Origin: JBGTSJ01 sp041940305
GTDB taxonomy: Bacteria > Planctomycetota > Planctomycetia > Planctomycetales > Planctomycetaceae
NCBI GenBank assembly: GCA_041940305.1
Contig: JBGTSJ010000010.1
Coordinates: 160,394 to 224,393 of the forward strand
Direction: 5' to 3'
DNA: 64,000 bases
Under the pieces are notes generated by a model that had not been told where the DNA came from, searched no databases, and saw only the letters and a program-made list of their open reading frames with translations. Shown piece by piece: positions 26,126 through 35,154 of this stretch. Position numbers and translations under genes: made by a program. How positions within the stretch are numbered: the stretch's first letter is position 1; the number at the start of each line of letters is the position of its first letter.

Positions 26126-27148
26126 CTACGGTGCTGCGGGCGTCATCGCCGGGTACGACTCCACCCGCGTCACGACCCGCTTCTGCTGATCGAACGTCTC
26201 CCCTCCCGCCAGCGAGACCGTCATCTCCACCGTCTGCACGATGTGAGATTCCTTCGGCAGCCCGGAGTCGCGGTAGATCACACAGTGCCCCTCCGTTGAT
26301 CCGCCGCGCACCAGCAGCCGGACGCTTTCGTTTCCAACCGTCTGCACTCCGCTCGACATCACCGGCGTCACCTGCCCGCGCAGGTCCACAACCGCCAGGT
26401 CCGCCGTCAGGTCCCGCAGCGTGCACACCGTCTCGATCTGCATCGGGACCGGCCGCGCCACGCGCCGCGGCCGCCGCCAGGTGTCTCCCGGCGCTTTGGG
26501 CGAGTCGAACGGCAGCAGACCGATCGTGTCGTCAATGAAGTCCGCCACGCCGTCCTCGCCGCTGCCGACTTCCACTCCCAGCAGCACCTCCGACCGGTTC
26601 TCCTCCGGCACCTCGCGTAGCGACGCCTGCAGGAACTCGGCGAATCCGTCCACTTTGGCGATCCGGTTGTCGCGCCCGATCTGGAACGAGAACCCCTGCC
26701 CCAGCATCCCCTGATAAGCCGCCAGTTCCAAAGGCACGGCTACCGGGGGCTGCAGCGAGTCGTATTGCAGCACCTCATCTCCCACCTGCCGTGCATAGCG
26801 GATGCGGTCATAACGGACGGCGAACTGCGTCCCGGCGTCGCTCACGTCTAGGACGGTAATCGCCATCAACATTTCCAGCCGCGAACGGCTGGTATCGGGC
26901 TGGCCACCCGCCTCGCTCTGCGTCAGTTCCTGTTCGACCACCTTCCGCAACGGAAATCGATCCCCGGGCGAAAGCCGCAACGACAGGCTCGCCCGCTCCA
27001 CGGCCGGAGCCGTCGGAATCGCGGGGTCCGCCGACGTACCCCCGCCGGCCTCCTCAGCTTCTTCGGCCGTCTCTTGATCGCTCCCCGAGCCGCAGCCCGG
27101 CACGATCATCATGCATGCGATCAGTCCGACCGCTGACATCCATTTCAT
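26126..27148 (-). CDS. Lipoprotein, DUF6263-like
   Basis: A 340-residue lipoprotein. The start at 27148 gives a signal MKWMSAVGLIACMMIVPGC with lipobox VPGC. An acidic, Gly-rich linker follows, then a beta-rich domain (about 55-340) with LSPGDRFPLRKVVEQELTQ and repeated strand patterns, ending in DQQKRVVTRVESYPAM. The arrangement fits the uncharacterised DUF6263 family of planctomycetes and Bacteroidetes. It ends 6 bp from the converging coiled-coil gene. Function unknown. Confidence 0.65.
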   Translation of the reverse strand: MKWMSAVGLIACMMIVPGCGSGSDQETAEEAEEAGGGTSADPAIPTAPAVERASLSLRLSPGDRFPLRKVVEQELTQSEAGGQPDTSRSRLEMLMAITVLDVSDAGTQFAVRYDRIRYARQVGDEVLQYDSLQPPVAVPLELAAYQGMLGQGFSFQIGRDNRIAKVDGFAEFLQASLREVPEENRSEVLLGVEVGSGEDGVADFIDDTIGLLPFDSPKAPGDTWRRPRRVARPVPMQIETVCTLRDLTADLAVVDLRGQVTPVMSSGVQTVGNESVRLLVRGGSTEGHCVIYRDSGLPKESHIVQTVEMTVSLAGGETFDQQKRVVTRVESYPAMTPAAP

Positions 27149-27368
27149 GGCGGCACGCCTGCAAGAGTCTGATCTCGGCTGCCTCACCCGGCAGCGGGGG
27201 CGGAACCATACCATGCCCCCCACATCCGCCTCCAGACCACACTCGCAGACACACTCGGCGTGCCGGCCGCTGCGTGCTCTTCAGAATGAAGTCGAACAAC
27301 TGGGCCGCCAGACAACCCACCTTTCTGCGCGGCTTCCCTCACGAGGCTGTCCAGCCCGCAACCCCGTC

Positions 27369-28553
27369 CTACCGAATCCACCCCCCGCCGAGAACCCGGT
27401 CGCCGTCGTAGAGCACCACCGCCTGACCTGGTGCGACGCCGAACTGCGGTTCGGCGAACTGCACCTGCATCAGGCCGTCAGCCCACTCGACCGAACACGC
27501 GGCCGCCTGGTGCTGATACCGGATCTGCGCCGTGCACTCGAAACGGGACGGCAGCTCATCAACAAGCCAGTTGAGCCGTTCGGCCTCCAGCGTGGTCCGC
27601 CCCAGTTCGTCACGCGTGCCGATCACCACGCGCCGCGTCTCGGGTTCGATCCGCACCACGAACCGGGGCGAACCAAACGTCACTCCCAGCCCCTTCCGCT
27701 GGCCGATCGTGAAGTGCTCGTATCCCGGATGCCGGCCGACGACGTTGCCGGCCGTGTCCACCAGCTCGCCGGCGGTCTCCTGCTCGCCGCGATGCCGCTC
27801 GACGAACGCCGCATAGTCGTTGTCCGGGATGAAGCAGATCTCCTGGCTGTCGGGCTTGTCAGCCGTGCGGATGCCGGCCCGCCGCGCGAGTTCGCGGATC
27901 TCCGGCTTGGTCTGCCCACCGACCGGAAACAGAATGCGGTCGAGCAGTTCGCGGCGGATGCCGAATAGGACGTAAGACTGGTCCTTATCCGGATCGCGGC
28001 CACGAAACAGGCCAGGCATCATGGATGAACGCGTCTTAGAAACCCGGTTTCTTGAAGAAACCGGGTTTCTCTGGACGCTCTCCGACCTTTTGGCGTCCCC
28101 GCTCACCTGTGCGTAATGCCCGGTGGCGATGTACTCCGCACCGACTTGCTGCGCGAAGTCCCACAGCTTGCCGAACTTCAGCCACACGTTGCACTGCACG
28201 CAGGGATTGGGCGTCCGACCAGCGAGGTACTCGTCGGCGAAGTAATCCTGGATGCGTCGAAAGTCCTCGCGGAAGTTGATCGCATGAAACGGAATGTCGA
28301 GCGCATCCGCCACGCGCCGTGCATCGGCCGCATCCGCCGCGCTGCAGCACCCCTGCTTGTGGCTCTTTGATTGGACGACGGGCAGTTCCAGTCCGCTCGT
28401 CGCCGTGTTCTCCTGCGGCAGCCGGCACGCCGTCTCCTCAACCACGCCCGAGCGCATGAAGAGTCCGATCACCTCGTACCCCTGCTCCTTGAGCAGCAGG
28501 GCCGAGGCGGAACTGTCCACTCCTCCGGACATAGCGAGTACAACGCGACGCAT
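27369..28553 (-). CDS. mnmA: tRNA-specific 2-thiouridylase MnmA, with a repeat-encoded insertion
   Basis: A 394-residue MnmA, which thiolates U34 of tRNA Lys, Glu and Gln at C2 using ATP and a persulfide relay. The PP-loop is SGGVDSS (9-15). The catalytic Cys pair is C118 in NPCVQCN and C239 in SQEICFI. TGHYA, DKDQSYVL and the C-terminal domain (GQKKGL-like block reads GQRKGLGV) are present. Typical length is about 360. Here a segment between TGHYAQVSGDA and GLFRGRDPDKDQSY is lengthened by about 25 residues, and 11 of these (162-172, RNPVSSRNRVS) are encoded by a complete copy of a dispersed palindrome. There is another insertion near 36-62. All catalytic residues remain, so the enzyme is probably active. 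Confidence 0.96.
   Translation of the reverse strand: MRRVVLAMSGGVDSSASALLLKEQGYEVIGLFMRSGVVEETACRLPQENTATSGLELPVVQSKSHKQGCCSAADAADARRVADALDIPFHAINFREDFRRIQDYFADEYLAGRTPNPCVQCNVWLKFGKLWDFAQQVGAEYIATGHYAQVSGDAKRSESVQRNPVSSRNRVSKTRSSMMPGLFRGRDPDKDQSYVLFGIRRELLDRILFPVGGQTKPEIRELARRAGIRTADKPDSQEICFIPDNDYAAFVERHRGEQETAGELVDTAGNVVGRHPGYEHFTIGQRKGLGVTFGSPRFVVRIEPETRRVVIGTRDELGRTTLEAERLNWLVDELPSRFECTAQIRYQHQAAACSVEWADGLMQVQFAEPQFGVAPGQAVVLYDGDRVLGGGWIR
28038..28070. repeat. 33-bp palindrome, copy 1, inside mnmA
   Basis: Arms AGAAACCCGGTTTCTT and AAGAAACCGGGTTTCT, 16 bp each and perfectly complementary, around a single G. Each arm is itself a short palindrome (GAAACC-C-GGTTTC). It spans exactly 11 codons of mnmA (residues 162-172). 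Other copies are at 31885, 50934 and 61582. Confidence 0.95.
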
Positions 28554-28557
28554 TCGT

Positions 28558-28599
28558 AGTTTTCAGTTCTCAGTTTTTAGTGGTCAGTGGTCAGTCTCA
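28558..28599. repeat. Heptamer repeat array (AGTNNTC)
   Basis: Six 7-bp units in register: AGTTTTC, AGTTCTC, AGTTTTT, AGTGGTC, AGTGGTC and AGTCTCA. It starts 5 bp upstream of the mnmA start codon, between mnmA and the cobalamin riboswitch. Confidence 0.75.
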
Positions 28600-28649
28600 A
28601 CCCTTAGCCGTCAGCATTGACATCCCCGCCCCACAGGGTAGCATCCTCG

Positions 28650-28825
28650 GCACGACTTGGGTGTCCGTCGGCTCGTCGCCGGCGGAAGAATAGGGAAGAC
28701 GGTGTGAATCCGTCGCGGTCCCGCCGCTGTAACCGGGGACGAACACTGCCAGCGCCACTGCGGTTTTCCGCGGGAAGGGGCAGTTAGTAGATCGATCCGG
28801 AAGCCAGAAGACCTGCCCAGGATCG
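28650..28825 (+). promoter_or_regulatory. Cobalamin (B12) riboswitch
   Basis: The conserved parts of the class are present in order: a closing stem CTTGGG/CCCAGG (28656-28661 with 28816-28821), AATAGGGAA, GGTGTGAATCC, GCGGTCCCGCCGCTGTAA, GCCACTG, GGGAAG, and the B12 box tail AAGCCAGAAGACCTGCC. It binds adenosyl- or methylcobalamin and usually lowers expression of B12 uptake or synthesis genes when the vitamin is plentiful. The next gene on this strand is the DUF1559 gene at 29005, followed by three more genes. Confidence 0.93.
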
Positions 28826-28870
28826 GCCACAGGGAAGATTCCTCCGAGGACAGGCCCTTCCGGCTGAGTG

Positions 28871-28888
28871 ATGCGCGATGCGCATTTT
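28871..28888 (+). terminator. Terminator-like hairpin after the riboswitch
   Basis: ATGCGC-GAT-GCGCAT, a 6-bp perfect stem, followed by TTT. It lies 46 bp beyond the riboswitch core and before the first gene, so it may be the expression platform. A second perfect hairpin (AGGTGCGC-TCGCG-GCGCACCT, 28897-28917) follows and could compete with it or form an alternative structure. Confidence 0.45.
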
Positions 28889-29004
28889 CTGCTTCAAGGT
28901 GCGCTCGCGGCGCACCTGGTTCCCGCCGCAGCGCCTTTCCCCGCCGGTCTCTCCCCGCTCCGCTTCGCACCGCGATCGGACAGGCACGCAGCGAGGACTG
29001 ACCA

Positions 29005-29940
29005 ATGCTCACGTCGTCTCAACACCCTTCCCCTTCTGCGACAACCCGCCAAATCCGCGTCATCCGCGGCCCCCTGGCAGGCCCCCGCGGATTCACGCTG
29101 ATCGAACTGCTAGTCGTCATCGCGATCATTGCAGTCCTGATGGCGCTGCTGCTCCCGGCGGTGCAACAGGCGCGCGAAGCCGCACGCCGCACGCAGTGCC
29201 GCAACCGCCTCAAACAGCTCACACTCGCGCTCCACAACTACGCGGACACGTACAAGGAACAGATGGTTCCCTACGTGATCGAGGACACCGTCCGGATGAG
29301 CTACCTCGTCGGCGGCTCGGGTTCGCAGGGAACATCACAGTTCTGGTTCGGCACCGTGAACTACGACGAGACCGATCCTGCGAAGCAACTCGACTTCACC
29401 CGGGGTCCGCTCGCGGCCTTCATGGAGACCAACTACGAAGCCTTCCAGTGCCCCAACTTCGGACCGGCCCAGATGGACAAGATCCGCTTCGGCCGTCCGG
29501 CCTCCGGCTATGGATATAACGGGCATTACCTCTCGCGGCCGCAGGGAGTCGAATGGCTGCCGCCCACCTGGGCCGCTCAGCCCAGCACCCAGCCGGCGAC
29601 TCGCAAGTTCCGCGACGTGATGCAGATGACGCAGACGATCGTCTTCGCCGACAGCGCGGGAGTCTACTGCCAGTCCGGGGACTGGACCTGCTCGCTCCCC
29701 AGCGAACTCCAGGAGAACTGGCTGCTCGAGCCTCCCAGCAACGATTTCCCCTCGGTGCACTTCCGCCACAGCGACTCGGCCAACGTCGCCTTCCTCGACG
29801 GACACGTCGAAACGCGCGGCCGCGGCTGGCGCGCCCCGGGCTTCGGCGACATCACCCGCATGGAGAAAGAACGGCTCGGCTATGTGGGTGACAACCTCAG
29901 CGACCCGAACCTGCAGGACGAATGGTACGACCGGGAGTAA
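29005..29940 (+). CDS. DUF1559 pilin-like protein in the B12-riboswitch operon
   Basis: A 311-residue DUF1559 protein, an abundant planctomycete family. A type IV prepilin-like motif RGFTLIELLVVIAII puts the cleavage between Gly29 and Phe30 with the usual Glu at +5. The C-terminus carries an H-X9-DG motif (HSDSANVAFLDG). After processing it would be held by its hydrophobic helix and expose a beta-rich domain outside the membrane; the cellular role is unknown. The ATG at 29005 follows GAGGAC. Residues 16-23 of the leader are encoded by a 22-bp repeat found again at 30023. It is the first gene downstream of the cobalamin riboswitch, so its expression is probably B12-responsive. Confidence 0.92.
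   Translation: MLTSSQHPSPSATTRQIRVIRGPLAGPRGFTLIELLVVIAIIAVLMALLLPAVQQAREAARRTQCRNRLKQLTLALHNYADTYKEQMVPYVIEDTVRMSYLVGGSGSQGTSQFWFGTVNYDETDPAKQLDFTRGPLAAFMETNYEAFQCPNFGPAQMDKIRFGRPASGYGYNGHYLSRPQGVEWLPPTWAAQPSTQPATRKFRDVMQMTQTIVFADSAGVYCQSGDWTCSLPSELQENWLLEPPSNDFPSVHFRHSDSANVAFLDGHVETRGRGWRAPGFGDITRMEKERLGYVGDNLSDPNLQDEWYDRE
29052..29073 (+). repeat. 22-bp direct repeat, copy 1, in the DUF1559 leader
   Basis: AATCCGCGTCATCCGCGG followed by CCCC. Here it encodes QIRVIRGP upstream of the prepilin cleavage site. An identical copy is at 30023-30044. Confidence 0.7.
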
Positions 29941-30022
29941 GAGCGCATGCTCGCGAAAGGCAGGCCGCAGACATCTCGGATCGGACGGATTGCCGCGGAT
30001 GTCAATCTGCGCGAATCCGCTG

Positions 30023-30044
30023 AATCCGCGTCATCCGCGGCCCC
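30023..30044 (+). repeat. 22-bp direct repeat, copy 2, intergenic
   Basis: Identical to 29052-29073. It sits in a short run of related units (AATCTGCGCG, AATCCGCTG, AATCCGCGTC) just upstream of the lipoprotein gene, suggesting a decayed tandem array. Confidence 0.7.
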
Positions 30045-30080
30045 TGTAAACCGGCGTCCCCCCTGCTCATGGACATTCCA

Positions 30081-30413
30081 ATGCGTCCCGAATCTGTCAT
30101 CTGTCGGTTGCTGGCGGTCGCGATCGCCGTCGGGCTCGCCGGCTGTGCCGATGAGTCCGCAGTCGTCGAACCGCCGACCGAAATGGTCTTTGTGGACGTG
30201 GAATCCGGTTCCCCGGTCACCGCGCCGCCGAGCACCGATCTGCCGGCTCTGCATCCGGAGACCGGTCGTCGGACACTGATGCCAGGGCTGTATTGCCCGC
30301 AGTGCCGGCAGTGGCATCCCGCGCCGCCGCTGGAAGAACTGCAGCGCAATCCGGAGGCGCGGCAGTGTCCCAAGTGTGGCGCAGCGATGTCGGCCGATGG
30401 TCCGGCGCCGTAG
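30081..30413 (+). CDS. Small lipoprotein with zinc-ribbon cysteines
   Basis: A 110-residue protein with a lipoprotein signal ending LAVAIAVGLAGC (Cys22). An ATG four codons upstream (30069) is an alternative start. The mature part contains two CxxC pairs, CPQC (72-75) and CPKC (96-99), that could form a zinc ribbon or bind another metal. No family is recognised. It is the second gene after the cobalamin riboswitch. A surface lipoprotein with metal-binding potential would fit a role in vitamin capture, but nothing in the sequence proves it. Confidence 0.7.
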   Translation: MRPESVICRLLAVAIAVGLAGCADESAVVEPPTEMVFVDVESGSPVTAPPSTDLPALHPETGRRTLMPGLYCPQCRQWHPAPPLEELQRNPEARQCPKCGAAMSADGPAP

Positions 30414-30449
30414 TGCCGACGATCCAGGTCGATTCAACAGGTGAGGTCG

Positions 30450-31142
30450 ATGGCGATTCCGGTGGCAATCTGCTGGAGCGGCGGCAAGGACAGCGCCCTG
30501 GCGCTCAATGCCCTGTTGCGCGACGAGCAATACCGCGTAGCCGGACTCGTGACGACCGTCACCCGCGACTTCGGGCGCATCAGCATGCATGGCGTCCGCC
30601 GCGAACTGCTCCATCAGCAGGCGGCCGCGTTGCAGCTTCCGTTGACGGAAGTGTTCATCCCGCGCGGCGCGTCAAACTCCGATTACGAATCTGCGATGGC
30701 GGCTGCGCTGACCGAACTCCGCGATCGAGGCATCGGCACGGTCGCGTTCGGCGATCTGTTCCTCGCCGATATCCGCGCCTATCGCGAACGGCAGGTGGCC
30801 GGATTGGGGATGGAGTGCCTGTTCCCGGTCTGGGGCGAGGATACCGCGGAACTCGCTGAGCGATTCATCGCCGACGGTTTCCGCGCCACCATCTGCTGCG
30901 TCGATCCGGCGCGACTGCCGCAGACGTTCTGTGGGCGAGCGTTCGACCAATCGCTGCTGGACGACCTCCCGGAAGGAGTCGACCCCTGCGGTGAGAACGG
31001 CGAGTTTCACACCTTTGTGAGCGACGGCCCGGGATGGCGCCGGCCCGTCGACGTGGAGTGCGGCGAAGTTGTCAGCCGCGATGGATTCTGGTATTGCGAC
31101 CTCATTCCGCGAGCGTTCGGGGCGCAACTGCTGCCCGTCTGA
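30450..31142 (+). CDS. PP-loop ATPase, Dph6/COG2102-like
   Basis: A 230-residue protein of the adenine-nucleotide alpha-hydrolase fold. The PP-loop is SGGKDSALAL at residues 10-19. Family blocks GLVTTVTRDFGRISMHGVR and FGDLFLADIRAYRE match the COG2102 / diphthamide-synthase-like group. Such enzymes adenylate a carboxyl or similar group and release pyrophosphate. Diphthamide does not occur in bacteria, so the substrate must differ. Start chosen at the ATG after AGGTGAGG. The gene follows the lipoprotein gene by 36 bp and precedes the DUF6580 gene by 25 bp, all behind the cobalamin riboswitch. A role in corrinoid salvage (for example amide chemistry) is a hypothesis. Confidence 0.85.
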   Translation: MAIPVAICWSGGKDSALALNALLRDEQYRVAGLVTTVTRDFGRISMHGVRRELLHQQAAALQLPLTEVFIPRGASNSDYESAMAAALTELRDRGIGTVAFGDLFLADIRAYRERQVAGLGMECLFPVWGEDTAELAERFIADGFRATICCVDPARLPQTFCGRAFDQSLLDDLPEGVDPCGENGEFHTFVSDGPGWRRPVDVECGEVVSRDGFWYCDLIPRAFGAQLLPV

Positions 31143-31167
31143 CGCCGTCATCAGGGAGAATCAAGAG

Positions 31168-31860
31168 ATGTCGAAGTCTGACCGGACGTTCCAGCCGCGG
31201 CTGGCGTTTCTGGCCGCGATCACCGCGTACGCCGTGCTGTGCAAGCTGCTGCCCTACATCCTGTTCCAGTTCGGCGTCTCGATCGACCCGGCGAACACGG
31301 TGTACCCCTGGAACTTCTCTCCCGTGCCGGCCCTCTGCCTGTTCGCCGGCGCCTACTTCCGCGAGGTCCGCTGGGCCTTCGCCGTGCCGCTGCTGGCCTG
31401 GTTTATTGGCGATCTCGGCATCCTCGCACTCGTCAGCCGGCAGTATGGTTTCGAGGAAGGTCTGGCGATGGCGTTCTATCCGGACCAGTTCTTCGTGTAC
31501 ATGGGCTTCGGCATCGTGGTCGCCTGCGGCATGCTGGTTCGCTACCTGTCTCAACGACTGAACACGTTCAGGCTGGGCTACATTGAACTGGCAGTAACCT
31601 GGCCGGCAGTAATCGGCGCGGGGCTGCTGGGGTCAATTCTCTTCTTCGTCCTCACCAACTTCTTCGTCTGGGCGATGGGCGAAGGCATGATGTACCCGCT
31701 GACATCGGAAGGCCTCATGGCCTGCTACGTCAAGGCGCTGCCGTTCTTCCGCAACTTTGCCCTCGCGACGGCCGGATTCTCAATCGTGCTCTTCAGCCCG
31801 ATCGGCGTCCGGATGCTCGAGCACGCGGAAGATCGGCGACCTGCATACGAGCACGCCTGA
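31168..31860 (+). CDS. DUF6580-like membrane protein, putative transporter
   Basis: A 230-residue integral membrane protein with about six hydrophobic segments; the start at 31168 follows AGGGAG. The order of helices and the loop NFSPVPALCLFAGAYFRE fit the DUF6580 group of putative transport proteins, whose substrate is unknown. It is the last gene of the run behind the cobalamin riboswitch. The regulation suggests cobalamin or cobinamide import, in the manner of a small S-component-like carrier, but no ECF ATPase genes are nearby. The 33-bp palindrome (copy 2) lies between its stop and the converging eboE gene. Confidence 0.75.
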   Translation: MSKSDRTFQPRLAFLAAITAYAVLCKLLPYILFQFGVSIDPANTVYPWNFSPVPALCLFAGAYFREVRWAFAVPLLAWFIGDLGILALVSRQYGFEEGLAMAFYPDQFFVYMGFGIVVACGMLVRYLSQRLNTFRLGYIELAVTWPAVIGAGLLGSILFFVLTNFFVWAMGEGMMYPLTSEGLMACYVKALPFFRNFALATAGFSIVLFSPIGVRMLEHAEDRRPAYEHA

Positions 31861-31884
31861 CGTCGAACGCGCGAGCCGCTCGCC

Positions 31885-31919
31885 AGAAACCCGGTTTCTC
31901 AAAAAGAAACCGGGTTTCT
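31885..31919. repeat. Palindrome family, copy 2 (35 bp)
   Basis: AGAAACCCGGTTTCT, a short AT-rich loop, then AGAAACCGGGTTTCT. It stands between converging genes (DUF6580 and eboE), a position where it could terminate transcription from both sides. Confidence 0.9.
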
Positions 31920-31944
31920 GTAACGTTTAGAGCGGGCCCGTCGA

Positions 31945-33117
<1,173 letters not shown>

Positions 33118-33248
33118 TCCTGAGCATCAATTCGAATCGGGCTGGATTACTGCACTGTATGCGGTCGGGCGTCGCGGGCCAAACGGACGGGAAGGATCGC
33201 CGTTGGCTCCCCGCTAAACGAGCGAACCGTGATCCGCTATGCTCAACG

Positions 33249-33283
33249 CCATCGACCATCGACCATCCGCCATCGACCATCCA
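33249..33283. repeat. Heptamer repeat array (CCATCGA) abutting the der start codon
   Basis: Five 7-bp units: CCATCGA, CCATCGA, CCATCCG, CCATCGA and CCATCCA. The last A is the first base of the der ATG, so the repeat occupies the ribosome-binding region and no Shine-Dalgarno sequence is visible there. Confidence 0.75.
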
Positions 33284-34719
33284 TGCCCGTTCCGCAAGTC
33301 GTTATCGTCGGCCGGCCCAATGTGGGCAAAAGCAGTCTGCTGAACTGGCAGGCGGGGCGGTTCGTGTCCGTCGTCGATCCCATGGCGGGCGTCACGCGCG
33401 ATCGCGTGATCTACCTCATGCAGACGGGCGACCGCTACTTTGAACTGGTGGATACCGGCGGCATCGGGATTGAAGACCCCGATGATCTGACGGCCGACGT
33501 CGAACGGCAGATCCAGGTGGCCGTCGAGCACGCCGACCTGATCCTGTTCGTCGTCGACGGCCAGGCCGGGCTGACTCCGCTCGATCAGAAAGTGGCGGAG
33601 CGACTGCGACCGATCGGCAAGCCGACGCTGCTCGTCGTCAACAAGTGCGACTCTCCCCGCACTGACGCCGAGGTCTTCGAGTTCCTGTCGCTGATGGACG
33701 TGCCGCTCGTCCAGACCAGCGTGAAAGCCAACCGGCACCGCAAGGAGCTGCTCGAGGCGATCGCCGCGCATCTGCCGCCGGCGGGAGAGTCCGAATCTGC
33801 AGAAGGCGACCAGCAGGCCGCCGGGCCGGAACTCAAGTTGGCCATCGTCGGTCGCAGAAACGTCGGCAAGAGCACATTCATCAACGCCCTGGCGAAGACG
33901 GAGCGGATGATCGTCAGCGAAGTGCCGGGAACGACGCGCGACAGCGTCGACGTGCGATTCGAACTGGACGGCAAGGCGCTCGTCGCCATCGACACCCCCG
34001 GCGTCCGCAAGAAGAAAAGCCTGGCCAGCGACGTTGAATTCTACGGCCTGGTGCGGGCCCAGAAGAGCATCCGTCGTGCGGACGTGATCCTGATGTTCTT
34101 CGACGCCCGCGAAACGATCTCGCAGGTGGACGAGCAACTGGTCGAGGAGATCGCCGAGGGTTTCAAGCCCTGCGTGTTCGTCGTGAACAAGTGGGACCTC
34201 GGCCTCGAGGCTGAGATGACGACCGAGAAGTGGGCCGCCTACTTGTCAAAGACCTTCGGCAGCCTCAACTTCGTCCCGGTCGCCTTCATTACCGCGAAAG
34301 ACTCGAAGAACATCAAGAAGCTCATCAACCTCGCGCAGGTGCTCGGCAAGCAGGCGCGCGAGCGCGTCTCGACAGCGCGGCTCAACAAGATCGTACGGGA
34401 CGCCGTCGCGGCCAATCCTCCGCCGATGCGCCGCAACCGCACGCCGGTTGTGCTTTACGCCACGCAGGTGGCGACGGAACCGCCGACGATCGTCATCAAA
34501 TGCAACGACGGCCGACTGTTCGACAAGAGCTGGAAGCGCTACCTGCTCACAACTATCCGGGAGCGGCTCCCCTTCCCCGAAGTGCCCATTAAGTTGTACT
34601 TCCGCAGCCGTCCGGAGGACGAAGCGGAAGCCGCCCCCGCGGACCGCCGGAAGTCGACCTCCACCCGGCGGACCAAAACGACGGCGGCCAGACGAAAGTC
34701 AAAGTCGGGACGCGGATGA
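33283..34719 (+). CDS. der: Ribosome biogenesis GTPase Der (EngA)
   Basis: A 478-residue double GTPase needed for 50S subunit assembly. The first G domain opens VVIVGRPNVGKSSLLN with NKCD as its G4 motif. The second has IVGRRNVGKSTFIN and VPGTTRDSVD with NKWD as G4. A KH-like C-terminal domain follows (RNRTPVVLYATQVATEPPTIVIKCND) and ends in a basic tail. I take the ATG at 33283 as the start because the protein begins MPVPQVVIVGRPNVGKS there; the upstream frame to 33229 is repeat-derived. It diverges from eboE. Confidence 0.97.
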   Translation: MPVPQVVIVGRPNVGKSSLLNWQAGRFVSVVDPMAGVTRDRVIYLMQTGDRYFELVDTGGIGIEDPDDLTADVERQIQVAVEHADLILFVVDGQAGLTPLDQKVAERLRPIGKPTLLVVNKCDSPRTDAEVFEFLSLMDVPLVQTSVKANRHRKELLEAIAAHLPPAGESESAEGDQQAAGPELKLAIVGRRNVGKSTFINALAKTERMIVSEVPGTTRDSVDVRFELDGKALVAIDTPGVRKKKSLASDVEFYGLVRAQKSIRRADVILMFFDARETISQVDEQLVEEIAEGFKPCVFVVNKWDLGLEAEMTTEKWAAYLSKTFGSLNFVPVAFITAKDSKNIKKLINLAQVLGKQARERVSTARLNKIVRDAVAANPPPMRRNRTPVVLYATQVATEPPTIVIKCNDGRLFDKSWKRYLLTTIRERLPFPEVPIKLYFRSRPEDEAEAAPADRRKSTSTRRTKTTAARRKSKSGRG

Positions 34720-35154
34720 ACCCGCGACAACCGGCTCCAGCGTCAGCAGGTTGAAATCAGCGGGATCGGCATGGCGGGCGTTGCCTCCCGCTCTCCACGC
34801 CGCGCCAGCCCCGCTCGCAGCCCACAGAACCGGAACAGTCGTTACAGATTCGCGAGGAAGCCGCTGCGGACCCCGGTTCGGCCGGTTGAGTCTGCATCGG
34901 ATGTGGGCCGCCTGCCGAAGAATACGACCGGCGAAGACTTGCGCTTTGCGCCGTCTTTCTGTTTGACTACCGTTTGGCTCCGTCCCTATAGTGGAAATGG
35001 TGCAAAACGGTACACCGCACCGCGAGACCGCAGTGCGGGTGGCCGATCTGTAACCAGACATCTCTCGCCGCGTCGGACACCCTGTCTGTCTGCGGCCGTT
35101 CGTCCCCTCGCGGCCCGTTCAACCTGCAGCGCCGCCCGGAACGCCAGTCAGTCC
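34720..35154. other. Intergenic region upstream of the coiled-coil operon
   Basis: This 435-bp gap contains a good sigma-70-like promoter at 34963-34992 and about 160 bp of untranslated leader. I see no gene or structured RNA that I can support in the rest. Confidence 0.5.
34963..34992 (+). promoter_or_regulatory. Predicted sigma-70 promoter of the coiled-coil operon
   Basis: TTGACT, an 18-bp spacer and TATAGT. It is the best housekeeping-type promoter in the gap and points at the gene starting at 35155. Confidence 0.55.

Noticed and set aside
28558..28599. CRISPR array
   Set aside because: Units are 7 bp in direct contact with no spacers; no cas genes are present. The arrays at 3004 and 33249 are the same kind of short tandem repeat.
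35060..35154. Extending the first coiled-coil gene upstream to 34771
   Set aside because: The upstream part of the frame is basic and Ser/Arg-rich without protein character and contains the predicted promoter; the membrane helix starts right after the ATG at 35155.
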